Numbered from the stretch's first letter, positions 51,882 through 60,939 are shown. The stretch is 64,000 nt of DNA from Bacteroidales bacterium (GCA_023664535.1 JAMPFJ010000009.1:17835-81834), one strand, 5' to 3'. Notes: generated from the letters alone by a model not told the origin. Made by a program: numbers and translations.

Positions 51882-52328
51882 TCAGATTAACCCCTGTTCC
51901 CGATATTCCGCTAATTTTTCCAAAATGACTTTGTGGTATTTTTCATACTTGGCAAAACGTGCCTCATCTTTTTTGGTGGGATAGGGAATCCGGTCGCGGT
52001 TGAGGTTATCCTCTATATCGTAAAGCTTAACCTGTGTGGCAAGGGGATTTTGTAAAACCCGGTCAATGAAATGTCCGTAATTTTCGTTTTTTTCCTTGGT
52101 AATACATTGAACGGCGGCTAAAATTTCATCGGAAAAGCCCTCTAAGCGCAGCATGTCCAGCGTAATCGGAGTATCCTCCACGGTGTCGTGTAAAATGCCC
52201 ACAATCATTTCGGTTTCGTTTTTTCCACGGAGCATAACCCGCATGGGATGAAGAATATAGATTTTCCCCGCCTTATCAATCTGTCCTCTATGTGCTTCTA
52301 CGGCAATTTCAATCGCTTTTTCTAACAT
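51882..52328 (-). CDS. HD-domain hydrolase (SpoT/MESH1-like)
   Basis: A 148-residue HD-domain protein. EKAIEIAVEAHRGQIDKAGKIYILHPMRVM (first His and the HP), then ILHDTVEDTPITLDML (the HD pair with E) and KLYDIEDNLN (distal Asp). This arrangement is that of (p)ppGpp hydrolases such as the HD part of RelA/SpoT or MESH1. Whether it cleaves ppGpp or another nucleotide is unproven. Stand-alone gene convergent with the Pol IV gene. Confidence 0.8.
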   Translation of the reverse strand: MLEKAIEIAVEAHRGQIDKAGKIYILHPMRVMLRGKNETEMIVGILHDTVEDTPITLDMLRLEGFSDEILAAVQCITKEKNENYGHFIDRVLQNPLATQVKLYDIEDNLNRDRIPYPTKKDEARFAKYEKYHKVILEKLAEYREQGLI

Positions 52329-52436
52329 ATACTTCTCCGTCTCTTATCTGGATACATGCATGTTTCCGTGTCGGGTTCCTGTTTTTCCGAAAGGAAAATA
52401 TTTCTGCTGTATCTATCATACATTATTTTATCCGGT

Positions 52437-52465
52437 TTCACAAGTACAAGGTTTTGTGTTATAAT
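52437..52465 (+). promoter_or_regulatory. Promoter upstream of the GIY-YIG gene
   Basis: TTCACA at 52437-52442, 17-base spacer, TATAAT at 52460-52465. The stretch 52329-52716 otherwise shows a perfect 8-base hairpin TCTGCCGC/GCGGCAGA at 52572-52592, inside a 24-codon reading frame from 52563, and no gene I can support. Confidence 0.5.
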
Positions 52466-52716
52466 AACCGACAGGATACCGGTTTATGCACGGATTGGTT
52501 CAGCGTGAATATACTAAATCTATAAGAAAATTCGTCCTTGATACTTTTACAGGATTTTTGAAAATGGGAGGTCTGCCGCTTATGGCGGCAGAGCGGATAT
52601 TGGATAGGATACAGGCAAGCACATCAAGGGCTTTATGATAGGCGTAAGGAAACGGAGAAAATGATAGATGCGGGAGGGTGTCTGCAATACGGACGCTGGC
52701 GGCTGTGGAGAGGAAA

Positions 52717-53037
52717 ATGGAAGAAAAGGCATATACTTATATTGTGGAATGCCGGGACAAAACCCTGTATACCGGCTGGACGAATCGGTTAGAGGAGCGT
52801 CTGGCATGTCACAATCAGGGAAAGGGAGCAAAATATACCCGGTCAAGGCTTCCGGTACGGCTGGTGTATTATGAGTGCTTTGCCACGAAACAGGAGGCAA
52901 TGAAGCGGGAATATGCCATTAAACGGATGAGCCGGAAGGACAAGCTTAAACTGATTCAGGAGAAAAGGGAACGGACCGGGGAGGTCTGCGGGGAAAATGA
53001 AACAACAATACCAGAAATTTTATCAGAATACAAATGA
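52717..53037 (+). CDS. GIY-YIG nuclease (UPF0213/YhbQ-like)
   Basis: A 106-residue protein with a GIY-YIG domain: [48 protein letters not shown], where Tyr pairs, Arg and the later Glu ([14 protein letters not shown]) are the catalytic set. YhbQ-like proteins are small presumed structure-specific endonucleases. ATG 52717 (GGAGAGGAAA upstream) is preferred to an upstream ORF start at 52678. The C-terminal 25 residues overlap the next gene by 41 bases in another frame. Confidence 0.85.
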   Translation: MEEKAYTYIVECRDKTLYTGWTNRLEERLACHNQGKGAKYTRSRLPVRLVYYECFATKQEAMKREYAIKRMSRKDKLKLIQEKRERTGEVCGENETTIPEILSEYK

Positions 53038-53773
53038 AAACCGGAGAATAAAGCAGCAGCGCACACAGCAGAAACGGCGGGGAAATGCGCAAAAGAAGAG
53101 GCTGGCGGCGGTGGGCATACTGTTAGGCTCCGCTTTTTTGGTGTTGCTGGCGTTGGTTTTGTCTTTTCGCCATTTTTACCGGCAGATGAAAAGGGAAAAA
53201 GAGCCGGTCACGGAACAGGTAATTGAGATTCCGCCGCTGATTGGGGTGGCGGATAAATTTTCCGACCTGCCGATAACGGAGGAATTTTTGACGGTAAACC
53301 GATACTCCAGACCGGGACTTGCCCTGACGACAAATCCACAGTATATCGTGGTGCATTATACGGCAAATCCGGGCTCCACGGCAGAGCAGAACCGCAATTA
53401 TTTTGAGAATTTAAAGGATACGGAGGAGACGTTTGCCAGTGCCCAGTTTGTGATAGGCTTAGAGGGGGAAATCATCCAATGCGTGCCCTGTAACGAGATA
53501 GCTTACTGTTCAAATAATCTGAATGAAATCTGCATTTCCATTGAGATGTGTCATCCGGACGAAACCGGTAACTTTAATGATGCGACTTATAATAACTGTG
53601 TGTATCTGGTGGCGCAGCTGATGAATTATTACCACCTGGACATGGACCACCTGATTCGGCATTATGACGTGACCGGAAAGAACTGTCCGAAGTATTTTGT
53701 GGAGCATGAGGACAGATGGGAAGTGTTTAAGGGATTTGTAGAGGAGTACAGGGAAAAATACCGGGAACAGTAA
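52997..53773 (+). CDS. Membrane-anchored N-acetylmuramoyl-L-alanine amidase (Amidase_2)
   Basis: A 258-residue protein: a basic cytoplasmic tail (Gln/Arg/Lys-rich, residues 1-35), one membrane segment (36-58), and an Amidase_2/PGRP-like domain (about 105-250) with [11 protein letters not shown] (first zinc His) and [15 protein letters not shown] (second His and Cys). The family's usual His in the SAHFV motif is Gln here (SAQFVIG), which may not affect catalysis. It should cleave peptidoglycan on the outer membrane face. The gene begins 41 bases before the GIY-YIG gene ends, so they are one transcript. Confidence 0.8.
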   Translation: MKQQYQKFYQNTNENRRIKQQRTQQKRRGNAQKKRLAAVGILLGSAFLVLLALVLSFRHFYRQMKREKEPVTEQVIEIPPLIGVADKFSDLPITEEFLTVNRYSRPGLALTTNPQYIVVHYTANPGSTAEQNRNYFENLKDTEETFASAQFVIGLEGEIIQCVPCNEIAYCSNNLNEICISIEMCHPDETGNFNDATYNNCVYLVAQLMNYYHLDMDHLIRHYDVTGKNCPKYFVEHEDRWEVFKGFVEEYREKYREQ

Positions 53774-53798
53774 AGACCGATTGCGGCACAGGTCATGC

Positions 53799-54140
53799 CT
53801 ACAATCGGAATTTAATCTGGATTGGTTCCTTTAAATGCTGTCCGCCTCTGGACTTTACCTTTGTCGTGATATGCAGAAAATAATTCGTGTCCTGCGCATA
53901 GGGCTCCAGCGGCTCTAATTCGATTTCCATATCCGCATCGTTGTAGGTGAATTTTGTATCCATTTTCGCACCGGACTCGTTCACCACATATAAGTTGTTG
54001 GAATTAATGGTTGAGGGGTCAAGGGCTGTGGTAAAACGGCAGCGCCATACAAATTTACCGGTCTTAAAGTTGAGATTCTGATGTACTCTATTCTCATATC
54101 CCTTTGGGATATCTTCAATTTCAATAAATTCCCGTGCCAT
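53799..54140 (-). CDS. Ig-like-domain protein (113 aa)
   Basis: A 113-residue protein without a signal peptide. Residues about 25-110 have the SbsA_Ig/Big_5 pattern (FVWRCRFTTALDPSTINSNNLYVVNESGAKMDTKFTYNDADMEIELEPLEPYAQDTNYFLHIT), a beta-sandwich usually found in secreted proteins. As a stand-alone cytoplasmic protein its role is unknown. ATG 54140 has a GGAGG site upstream. It converges with the amidase gene. Confidence 0.7.
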   Translation of the reverse strand: MAREFIEIEDIPKGYENRVHQNLNFKTGKFVWRCRFTTALDPSTINSNNLYVVNESGAKMDTKFTYNDADMEIELEPLEPYAQDTNYFLHITTKVKSRGGQHLKEPIQIKFRL

Positions 54141-54337
54141 AGGTATACCTCCTGGAGTAGTTTATTCTCGCATACGTAATGAGCCAAGCGCACGCATGTA
54201 TGCGTGCATTTGACTGTATGTAATAACTTATCTGTATTGTAGCATAAACATTCAAATTTTTTCAATAGAATATCCCATATTTATCGACATTTTCCTGCAT
54301 GCGGCGTTCCTGTTGCCGGAATCACGCAGGACGGGCA

Positions 54338-54364
54338 CAGAAATATCCCTGCCGACATAGGTTA
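54338..54364 (+). promoter_or_regulatory. Candidate sigma-K promoter of dpaAB
   Basis: CATAGGTTA at 54356-54364 matches the sigma-K -10 consensus CATANNNTA, with AC at the -35 position 17 bases upstream. DPA synthase genes are classically mother-cell, sigma-K-dependent. The match is short, so this is a candidate only. Confidence 0.4.
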
Positions 54365-54399
54365 ATATTAGACGGATACAGGTTGAGGGGAAAAGAAAA

Positions 54400-55263
54400 A
54401 TGGAGCGATATGATATAGCACTTTTAGGTGGAGATGCGCGTATAGGTTATCTGCCCCCCTGTTTTTTAGAAAAGGGGTACAGCGTTATCAGCTATGGATT
54501 AGAACGGATGGCGCAGGAGGGGGAAAGGTCAGCCGTATCTGCACAGTCGTGGCAGGAGGCCATAGAGCAGGCTGACTATATTGTGGGGGGTATCCCGTTC
54601 ATTAAGGAAGGAAAAATCTGCTGCAATCCGGACTGCCCGGATTTGACGGTGGAACAGATGAATAAATGGGTAATGGAAAATCAGGTTATATTTGGCGGAG
54701 TGCTTCCCGGCGGATTTGTCGAGGCGTGTAAAAGGCGGGGAATCGTCTGCCATGATTTTATGAAGGATGAGGCGCTTGCCGTATTTAATGCCATTGCAAC
54801 GGCGGAGGGTGCGATTTTAGAGGCGCTGAAAAATCAGAAAACCAATATCCACGGAAGTAAAAGTCTGGTGCTGGGATACGGAAGATGCGGCAGGGTTTTA
54901 GCAGAGAAATTGAAGGGCATGGGCGCATGGGTAACCGTGTGCAGCAGATGCCGGATTGAGCTGGCAAATGCGGACGCACTGGGTCTGGATACTCTGCCGA
55001 TGGCGGAGCTGGAGGAAAGAGTCAGCGCATACGAGTATATTTACCAGACCATTCCCGCCATGGTGCTTCAGGAAAAAATATTGCAGGGCATGCGGGAGGA
55101 TGTGCTGATTATTGATATTGCTTCCGGGGCAGGCGGTGTGGACTATGATTGTGCGGACGCATTAGGGCTTCGTGCGCTTCACTGCCTCGGACTGCCGGGG
55201 AAATATGCGCCGAAGATATCGGCGCAGGGTTTGGCGGAATTTGTGATTCGTAAAATGGAATAG
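54400..55263 (+). CDS. dpaA: Dipicolinate synthase subunit A
   Basis: A 287-residue subunit of the enzyme that makes dipicolinic acid from dihydrodipicolinate for spore core dehydration. The N-terminal half has ALLGGDARIGYLPPCF. The central Rossmann motif LGYGRCGRVLAEKLKGMGAWVTV lies near 150-175, and the C-terminal DIASGAGGVDYDCADALG completes the DpaA/SpoVFA family pattern. The start ATG has GAGGGGAAAAG upstream. dpaB follows, but the two are separated by MITE copy 3, whose left edge coincides with this gene's stop codon. Confidence 0.9.
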   Translation: MERYDIALLGGDARIGYLPPCFLEKGYSVISYGLERMAQEGERSAVSAQSWQEAIEQADYIVGGIPFIKEGKICCNPDCPDLTVEQMNKWVMENQVIFGGVLPGGFVEACKRRGIVCHDFMKDEALAVFNAIATAEGAILEALKNQKTNIHGSKSLVLGYGRCGRVLAEKLKGMGAWVTVCSRCRIELANADALGLDTLPMAELEERVSAYEYIYQTIPAMVLQEKILQGMREDVLIIDIASGAGGVDYDCADALGLRALHCLGLPGKYAPKISAQGLAEFVIRKME

Positions 55264-55468
55264 GTAATTGCGAAACATAAGTTTTTGCAAATGTCCGTTG
55301 TATAATATAGACAAATCAGCACAGGCACGCTTACGCTGCTTGTCGCATGCGCCGGTGCTAAGCTCGAAAATACCTCGCAAAGCACCGGCGGCTCCAAAGC
55401 GCCTGCTTATGATATTGTCTATATTGTACAACTGGGTTTTGAAAATAAGGAGTTTCGCAATTACCTGA
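55261..55468. mobile_element. MITE-like element, copy 3
   Basis: 208 bp, reading TAGGTAATTGCG...CGCAATTACCTGA, inverted relative to copies 1 and 2. A perfect direct repeat flanks it: TAAAATGGAA (10 bp, extending with TAGG to 14) at 55251-55264 and 55469-55482. The repeat spans the dpaA stop codon, so both stop and the dpaB-side sequence are preserved. The element lies between dpaA and dpaB, and its inner inverted repeat would place a long hairpin in the dpaAB transcript. Confidence 0.85.
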
Positions 55469-55494
55469 TAAAATGGAATAGGAGAGGAGTAAAA

Positions 55495-56079
55495 ATGGAA
55501 TTAAAGGGAAAGAAGGTCGGTATTGCGCTGACCGGTTCGTTTTGTACCTTTGATAAAATATTTGCGGAATTAGAAAAACTGGCAGGGGAGGGAGCGGAGG
55601 TTTATACGATTTTTTCCGGCGCTTCCCAGCAGATTTCCAGTCGTTTTGGAAAGCCGGAGGAGTTTATCAAAAGGGCGGAGGAGATTACCGGGCGAAAACC
55701 GATATTTACGATAGAGGAGGCGGAGCCAATCGGTCCGAAGTCCTATCTGGACGTTTTTGTGATTTTTCCCTGTACGGGAAATACGGCTGCCAAGCTGGCA
55801 AACGGGATTACGGATACGCCGGTGTTGATGGGGGCAAAGGCGCATCTGCGAAATAATAAACCGCTGGTTATTTCGATTTCCACCAATGATGCGCTGGGGA
55901 TGAATATGAAAAATATCGGGCTGCTGTTAAATGCAAAAAATATTTATTTTGTTCCTTTCGGGCAGGATAACCCGGTAAAAAAGAGTAATTCCCTGATTGC
56001 CCATACGGATAAGCTGATACCGACGCTGGAGCTTGCGTTGGAGGGAGTGCAGTATCAGCCGATATTGGAATCATTTTAA
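55495..56079 (+). CDS. dpaB: Dipicolinate synthase subunit B
   Basis: A 194-residue flavoprotein-like subunit (SpoVFB). KVGIALTGSFCTFDKIFAELEKLAGEGAEVYTIFS is the flavoprotein-type nucleotide-binding start, followed by PCTGNTAAKLANGITDTPVLMGAKAHLRNNKPLVI, the family's Cys/Asn-containing region. It acts with DpaA. ATG 55495 has AGGAGAGGAG upstream, which belongs to the sequence beyond the MITE, so translation start is not altered by the insertion. Confidence 0.9.
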   Translation: MELKGKKVGIALTGSFCTFDKIFAELEKLAGEGAEVYTIFSGASQQISSRFGKPEEFIKRAEEITGRKPIFTIEEAEPIGPKSYLDVFVIFPCTGNTAAKLANGITDTPVLMGAKAHLRNNKPLVISISTNDALGMNMKNIGLLLNAKNIYFVPFGQDNPVKKSNSLIAHTDKLIPTLELALEGVQYQPILESF

Positions 56080-56104
56080 ATAAGCGATAGAAAGGAATAG
56101 CGTT

Positions 56105-57955
56105 ATGTGTGGCATAGCAGGCTTTAGCAGTTTTAATATGAACTATGCAGCCACGCCAGATAAATGGACCAATATATTAGAGGAAATGAACGAAAGCCAA
56201 AAACACCGGGGACCGGATGATGAGGGAGTTTTTCTCCGTCCCCACTGTGGATTGGCGCATGTACGGTTATCGGTTATCGATTTGTCCACCGGACACCAGC
56301 CCATGACCCGGGCTTCCCGGGGAGGGCAGGTGACAATCGTGTACAACGGAGAAATCTATAATATGAAAGAATTGAAAAGGGATTTGGCAGGGCAGGGTTT
56401 CCGGTTCCGGACCACCAGCGATACGGAGGTTATCCTGGCGGGATACCAGCGGTACGGTGTGGATATCGTGAAAAAGCTGAACGGTATTTTTGCCTTTGCC
56501 ATCTGGGATGAGCGGAAACAAAAACTGTATCTGTTCCGGGACCATTCCGGGATAAAGCCGTTATTTTATACCGTTAACCGGCAGACGCTGGTTTTTTCCT
56601 CTGAAATAAAAGGATTGTTCTGCTATCCCGGAGTAAAAAGGGAGGTGGATAAAGAGGGTCTGTGTGAAGTTTTCGGTCTGGGTCCGGCAAAAACCTATGG
56701 AAAAGGGGTTTTTAAGCATGTGGGGGAAGTGCTTCCGGGATATTTTCTGGAATTTGGAGGAAACGGAAAAAAGGAAACGGCTTATTGGAAGCTGGAAAGC
56801 CGCCCCCATGAGGAAAGCTTTGCGGATACGGTGGAGCACACAAGAGAGCTGGTAACCGGGGCAATCAAAGAGCAGATGCTGTCGGATGTACCAATCTGTA
56901 CCTTTTTGTCCGGCGGGGTGGACAGCAGCTTTGTGACGGCGGTGTGCAGTAAAGAGCTGCAGAAGCAGGGAAAGGAGCTGGACACTTATTCCTTTGATTT
57001 CACGGATAATGATGTGAACTTCAAGGCAAATGCCTTTCAGCCTGCCCAGGACCGCCCATGGGTGGAAAAGATGGTTGCCTTTGCGGGGACGAAGCATCAT
57101 TTTCTGGAATGTAACCATACGGAATTGTATCACTATCTGTATGATGCGGTAGACGCCAGGGACCTTCCCTGTATGGCGGATGTGGAGTCCTCGATGCTGT
57201 ATTTCTGCAAAAAGGTGGCAAGGCAGAATAAGGTTACGCTGACAGGGGAATGTGCAGACGAAATTTTCGGCGGGTATCCGTGGTTTCATAAAGAGGAATG
57301 CTTTAAGGCGGACATTTTCCCCTGGTCCATGGATTTCGGACCCCGGACGATGCTGCTAAAGGATGAGGTGATTCGGGAGCTGCCGCTTGAGGAATATGCC
57401 AGAGCGGCTTACGATAAAACCATTGGGGAGACCCCGGTGCTTTACGGGGAAAACCAGGAGGAAAAGCGGAGAAGGGAGATAGCTTATCTGAATCTGAAGT
57501 GGTTTATGCAGACGCTGCTTGACCGGATGGACAGAACCAGTATGTACAGCGGTTTAGAGGCAAGGGTGCCGCTGGCAAATCATCATATCATCGAATACGT
57601 ATGGAATGTTCCGTGGGAAATGAAGGCGCATCACGGAATCGTGAAAGGGCTTTTGCGGGCAGCGGGAGAGAAATATCTGCCGGAGGAGGTGCTTTACCGG
57701 AAGAAGAGTCCCTATCCGAAAACCTATGACCCCGCCTACGAACAGCTGCTGCGGCAGGAAATGACGGAATTATTGGAGGACGGAAACGCCCCCATCTGCA
57801 CGCTGATAGAGAAAAAGAAAGTGGAGCAGTTTATGCAGAATCCGACGGATTACGGCAGACCGTTTTACGGGCAGCTGATGGCGGGACCACAGCTATTGGC
57901 ATATTTTTTACAGGTAAATTACTGGCTGAAAAAATATCAGATTCAACTGGTATAG
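56105..57955 (+). CDS. asnB: Asparagine synthetase (glutamine-hydrolysing)
   Basis: A 616-residue enzyme. The N-terminal glutaminase domain begins MCGIAGF, with Cys2 as nucleophile, and RGPDDEG; the C-terminal synthetase has the ATP pyrophosphatase loop FLSGGVDSSFV (near residue 263) and TGECADEIFGGYPW. It makes asparagine from aspartate with ammonia from glutamine. ATG 56105 has AAAGGAA upstream, 25 bases after dpaB, so it may be the last gene of the dpa transcript. Length and motifs are complete. Confidence 0.9.
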   Translation: MCGIAGFSSFNMNYAATPDKWTNILEEMNESQKHRGPDDEGVFLRPHCGLAHVRLSVIDLSTGHQPMTRASRGGQVTIVYNGEIYNMKELKRDLAGQGFRFRTTSDTEVILAGYQRYGVDIVKKLNGIFAFAIWDERKQKLYLFRDHSGIKPLFYTVNRQTLVFSSEIKGLFCYPGVKREVDKEGLCEVFGLGPAKTYGKGVFKHVGEVLPGYFLEFGGNGKKETAYWKLESRPHEESFADTVEHTRELVTGAIKEQMLSDVPICTFLSGGVDSSFVTAVCSKELQKQGKELDTYSFDFTDNDVNFKANAFQPAQDRPWVEKMVAFAGTKHHFLECNHTELYHYLYDAVDARDLPCMADVESSMLYFCKKVARQNKVTLTGECADEIFGGYPWFHKEECFKADIFPWSMDFGPRTMLLKDEVIRELPLEEYARAAYDKTIGETPVLYGENQEEKRRREIAYLNLKWFMQTLLDRMDRTSMYSGLEARVPLANHHIIEYVWNVPWEMKAHHGIVKGLLRAAGEKYLPEEVLYRKKSPYPKTYDPAYEQLLRQEMTELLEDGNAPICTLIEKKKVEQFMQNPTDYGRPFYGQLMAGPQLLAYFLQVNYWLKKYQIQLV

Positions 57956-57962
57956 AAGAGAT

Positions 57963-58043
57963 AGAGATGAGCGATACCCGCTTGCGCTATAATCCATGTT
58001 GTGCGGTGGAGCTGTGGGAATGGTGGGTGCTGCTCATCTCTTT
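57963..58043 (+). terminator. Terminator of asnB
   Basis: AGAGATGAGC (57963-57972) and GCTCATCTCT (58032-58041) form a perfect 10-base stem with a long inner part that can fold further, followed by a weak T run. Confidence 0.55.
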
Positions 58044-58092
58044 ATGGCTCATATTCTAAAAGGCATATGGCAACTTTGTCAAGTGTCAAAAA

Positions 58093-58176
58093 TTAATTAA
58101 TATCGTTGATCTTCTTTGCTGTGTCGATGTTGTCCATAATGGCGATATACCGCACATCCAAACGGACAAAAGAATG
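58093..58176 (-). pseudogene. Relic of a serine recombinase
   Basis: On the - strand, about 27 codons read FVRLDVRYIAIMDNIDTAKK, then IND and a stop. This resembles the VRFIAIxDNVDT block of large serine recombinases (resolvase domain), without the rest of the gene. It is a fragment only. The flanking 58182-58253 contains no other feature. Confidence 0.35.
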
Positions 58177-58253
58177 TGGGAATACTATGGAGTTTATTTG
58201 ATAAGCAAGTGCTTTGGAATCGGCAGATTGATTTTGAAAAAGCCTTTGCACCG

Positions 58254-58282
58254 TTGTAATTATTCCGATTATATGATATACT
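58254..58282 (+). promoter_or_regulatory. Promoter of the fic gene
   Basis: TTGTAA at 58254-58259, a 17-base spacer and TATACT at 58277-58282. Confidence 0.55.
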
Positions 58283-58323
58283 ATATTTGTATTTGGGTGT
58301 CCTCGGTACAGGAGGTATGAAAG

Positions 58324-59193
58324 ATGGAATATTTAACAGTTACGCAGACAGCGGAAAAATGGGGCATTTCTACCCGTCGCATTCGTCTGCTTTGCGCCAG
58401 CGGAGAAATTGAAGGAGTTATCCGTAAAGGTAAATTATATATGATACCCGCCGAAGCAGAAAAGCCGTTAGATAAACGCAAAATACCAAACAAAAGAAAG
58501 CGTGGCGAATTTGCAGATATACTGACAGCAATAGATATTAAAAAAGTAAAACTTGACGGTATGCGCCCGCTTACCGCAGGAGAAGCAGAGCGTTTGCGTG
58601 AGGAGTTTATGGTTGATTTTACCTACAACTCCAACGCTATTGAGGGTAACACTCTTACGCTCAAAGAAACTGCTATGGTGCTTGAGGGGATGACGATTGA
58701 CCGTAAGCCCTTGAAAGACCACCTTGAAGCTGTCGGGCATCGTGACGCATTCCTTTATATCGAAGATATTGCACAGAATAAATTACGGCTTAGAGATACG
58801 GAAATTAAGGCTATTCATTCGCTTGTGCTAATCAATAGACCAGAAGATAAAGGCGTTTACCGCCGTATCCCCGTGACGATTGCCGGAGCGTACACAGAGC
58901 CCGTACAGCCTTATCTCATAGAACCTAAGATGGAGGATTTACTTTCCGAAAATGAGGAAAGAAAAAAGACAATGCATCCGATTGAACGCATTGCCCGTTT
59001 TCATCTTGAATTTGAGGGAATACATCCGTTTATCGATGATGATGTTATAATAAGGACAAAGTTAGAGAAACCCAATAAAATCAAGGGTTGCACTAATTTA
59101 GTCCTATTATTTTTGCAACGAAACGGAGCAGATGGTATAGGACAGGCCTGTTATATATCAAAATCTCTCATATTGCATACGAAGTCAAAGTAA
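58324..59193 (+). pseudogene. Fic-family protein truncated by insertion
   Basis: The ORF gives 289 residues. The first 238 follow Fic family proteins: an N-terminal helix-turn-helix-like region (TVTQTAEKWGISTRRIRLLCASGEI), the inhibitory-helix-type SNAIEGNTLTLKET (S/TxxxExxG/N motif), and the start of the active-site motif, HLEFEGIHPFID. The expected GNGRTGR that binds ATP is missing: after HPFID at about base 59037 the sequence changes to unrelated DNA (DDVIIRTKL...). The AMP-transferase core is therefore cut off and the protein is inactive. Most likely the mobile element to the right integrated here. Confidence 0.75.
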
Positions 59194-59274
59194 TTGTTTT
59201 GATGTTGGTTTCGTATTGCCAAAAAAGGGGTGATAATTAAATATTGTAACTTGTAATTGATAACTTTTTTAGGT

Positions 59275-59328
59275 AGGACTAAATTGACTGATTGGAACAT
59301 GGTGTTTCGCTGTCGGTTTAGTCCTTTT
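59275..59328 (+). terminator. Stem-loop with T run near the left end of the element
   Basis: AGGACTAAA (59275-59283) pairs with TTTAGTCCT (59317-59325), followed by TTT. A third copy of TTTAGTCCT lies near 59095. The hairpin would stop readthrough from fic into the element. Confidence 0.5.
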
Positions 59329-59383
59329 GTATTTTCACAAGAAAAAATAAGGAGCTGGTTATATGAAAAGGAGGACATTCAAA

Positions 59384-60310
59384 ATGGATAATAAAGTGGA
59401 AGTGATTGGAATCGACCACGGCTGGTCTGGCATGAAAACAGTGCATGAGGTGTTTACATCAGGCTGCAGGGAAATCAGTACGGAGCCGGCATTTACGGAA
59501 AACTTACTAGAGTTTGGCGGAAAGTATTACAAGATTGGCAGCAAACGCCTTGAAGTAAAGGACACAAAGGTAACGGATGAAAATTACTATATGCTGACAC
59601 TGGCAGCGGTGGCAAAGGAATTGAAAATCAGGGGCAGGAAAACAGCCCATGTGCTGCTGGCGGTGGGGCTGCCGCTGACAAGGTTCGGGGATGAAAAGAA
59701 AGATTTTGTTTCTTACCTGTCAAAGAAAAAGGAAGTGGAGTTTTCCTTTGAGAAAGAGAAATACCATATTTTCATTGACAATGTTTGTGTTTACCCACAG
59801 TGCTATGCGGCAGTGATTGACCGGATTGACAGATTCCCGGAGAAACAGCTTGTAGTGGATATTGGCTCTTGGACGGTGGACATTATGCCGATTATAAACC
59901 ATCTGCCGGATGAATCGGTGTGCGTGACACAGCCGCATGGGATTATCACCTGTATTCAGCAGATTAACAAGGAGTGTGTCAGACAGTTAAATGCAGAGGT
60001 GGACGAGTACGATATTCAGAAAGTCATGGTAAGCGGAGGCGGCGACCTGCCGGAGAAGTACCGGGAGATTATCATTAAGGAAATCCGCAGTTACTGTCAG
60101 AAGATTTACCACAACATCAGGGAGCTTGGCTACAACATGGACTTAACGCAGATAATCTTCGTGGGCGGCGGTGCCGGAGTGATGAAACGCTTTGGCGGTC
60201 TTGAACAGAAGAATATCCGCTATATTGAAGATGTCAAGGCAAATGCAAAGGGATATGAAATGCTTGGCAGGGCATATCTGGCACAGTCACAGAAACGTAA
60301 GATTGGATAG
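59384..60310 (+). CDS. ParM/StbA-like actin-type ATPase
   Basis: A 308-residue protein of the actin/ParM superfamily. The phosphate-1 loop IGIDHGWSGMKT is near the N-terminus, connect-1-like VVDIGSWTVDIM near residue 160 and adenosine-loop-like IIFVGGGAGVMKRFGG near 262. Such proteins form filaments that segregate plasmids and are often encoded by conjugative elements. I use ATG 59384 (AGGAGG nine bases upstream). An ATG at 59363 with AAGGAG is equally possible. The neighbouring gene encodes a ParR-like protein. Confidence 0.8.
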   Translation: MDNKVEVIGIDHGWSGMKTVHEVFTSGCREISTEPAFTENLLEFGGKYYKIGSKRLEVKDTKVTDENYYMLTLAAVAKELKIRGRKTAHVLLAVGLPLTRFGDEKKDFVSYLSKKKEVEFSFEKEKYHIFIDNVCVYPQCYAAVIDRIDRFPEKQLVVDIGSWTVDIMPIINHLPDESVCVTQPHGIITCIQQINKECVRQLNAEVDEYDIQKVMVSGGGDLPEKYREIIIKEIRSYCQKIYHNIRELGYNMDLTQIIFVGGGAGVMKRFGGLEQKNIRYIEDVKANAKGYEMLGRAYLAQSQKRKIG

Positions 60311-60321
60311 GAGGGGTGTTT

Positions 60322-60744
60322 ATGGCTTATGGGGAATTATTCCGGCATTTTACAATACGCTTTTCCTTAAAAAAAGCACAGCATGTAAAGCTGCTGCAGT
60401 GGTTTGATGATAAAAAGCTGAATGAGGGCAGGGTAAAGAATCAGGTGGTTATGGATGCATTGGAAATGTATTATGAATCACTGCTGGCAGGGAAAGAGCA
60501 GCAGGGAGAAAAAGTGCCGGATTATCTGGAAAAAAGGCTGTCCGTTATGAAGGAGGAAATCAAAGCGGAGCTGTTACAGGAAATTCTCCGTACTGTCTTG
60601 GGAAATGCCATAACCGGTCAGCCGATTGTGGCATCTGCACCCATCAGGGAACCGGAGACGGAAGAACCGGACAGGGATGATACGGCGGATATTAGCGGGA
60701 TGCCGGATGTTATGGAGAAGATTATAGGCTGGAGTGAGAATTAG
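60322..60744 (+). CDS. ParR-like partner protein
   Basis: A 140-residue protein with an N-terminal ribbon-helix-helix-like segment (TIRFSLKKAQHVKLLQWFDDKKLNEGRVKNQVVMDALEMYYE), a charged helix (EIKAELLQEILR) and an acidic tail. This order fits a ParR DNA-binding adaptor, which links centromere DNA to the ParM filament, and the gene follows the ParM-like gene after 11 bases. The homology is not obvious enough to be certain. Confidence 0.6.
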   Translation: MAYGELFRHFTIRFSLKKAQHVKLLQWFDDKKLNEGRVKNQVVMDALEMYYESLLAGKEQQGEKVPDYLEKRLSVMKEEIKAELLQEILRTVLGNAITGQPIVASAPIREPETEEPDRDDTADISGMPDVMEKIIGWSEN

Positions 60745-60762
60745 AAAGGATTGGTGGATGGT

Positions 60763-60939
60763 ATGGTAAAGCAGGGAATCAAAGGCATTGCCCGTTTCAT
60801 GAGCTGGACATTCAAGGGTGCGGTGTGGATATTGGTACACATTCTGAAACTGGCACTGGCAGTATTGGAGACTGTCCTGCTTTTAGCCGGAAATGTGTTG
60901 AAGATGATGTTACTGGTGTTTCACGCGGGCAGATGTTAG
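60763..60939 (+). CDS. Small membrane protein of the element
   Basis: A 58-residue protein dominated by two hydrophobic stretches (FKGAVWILVHILKLALAVLETVLLL and VLKMMLLVFHAG). I start at ATG 60763. A GTG or TTG a few codons earlier is closer to AAAGGA. It follows the ParR-like gene in the same direction. Function unknown. Confidence 0.5.
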   Translation: MVKQGIKGIARFMSWTFKGAVWILVHILKLALAVLETVLLLAGNVLKMMLLVFHAGRC

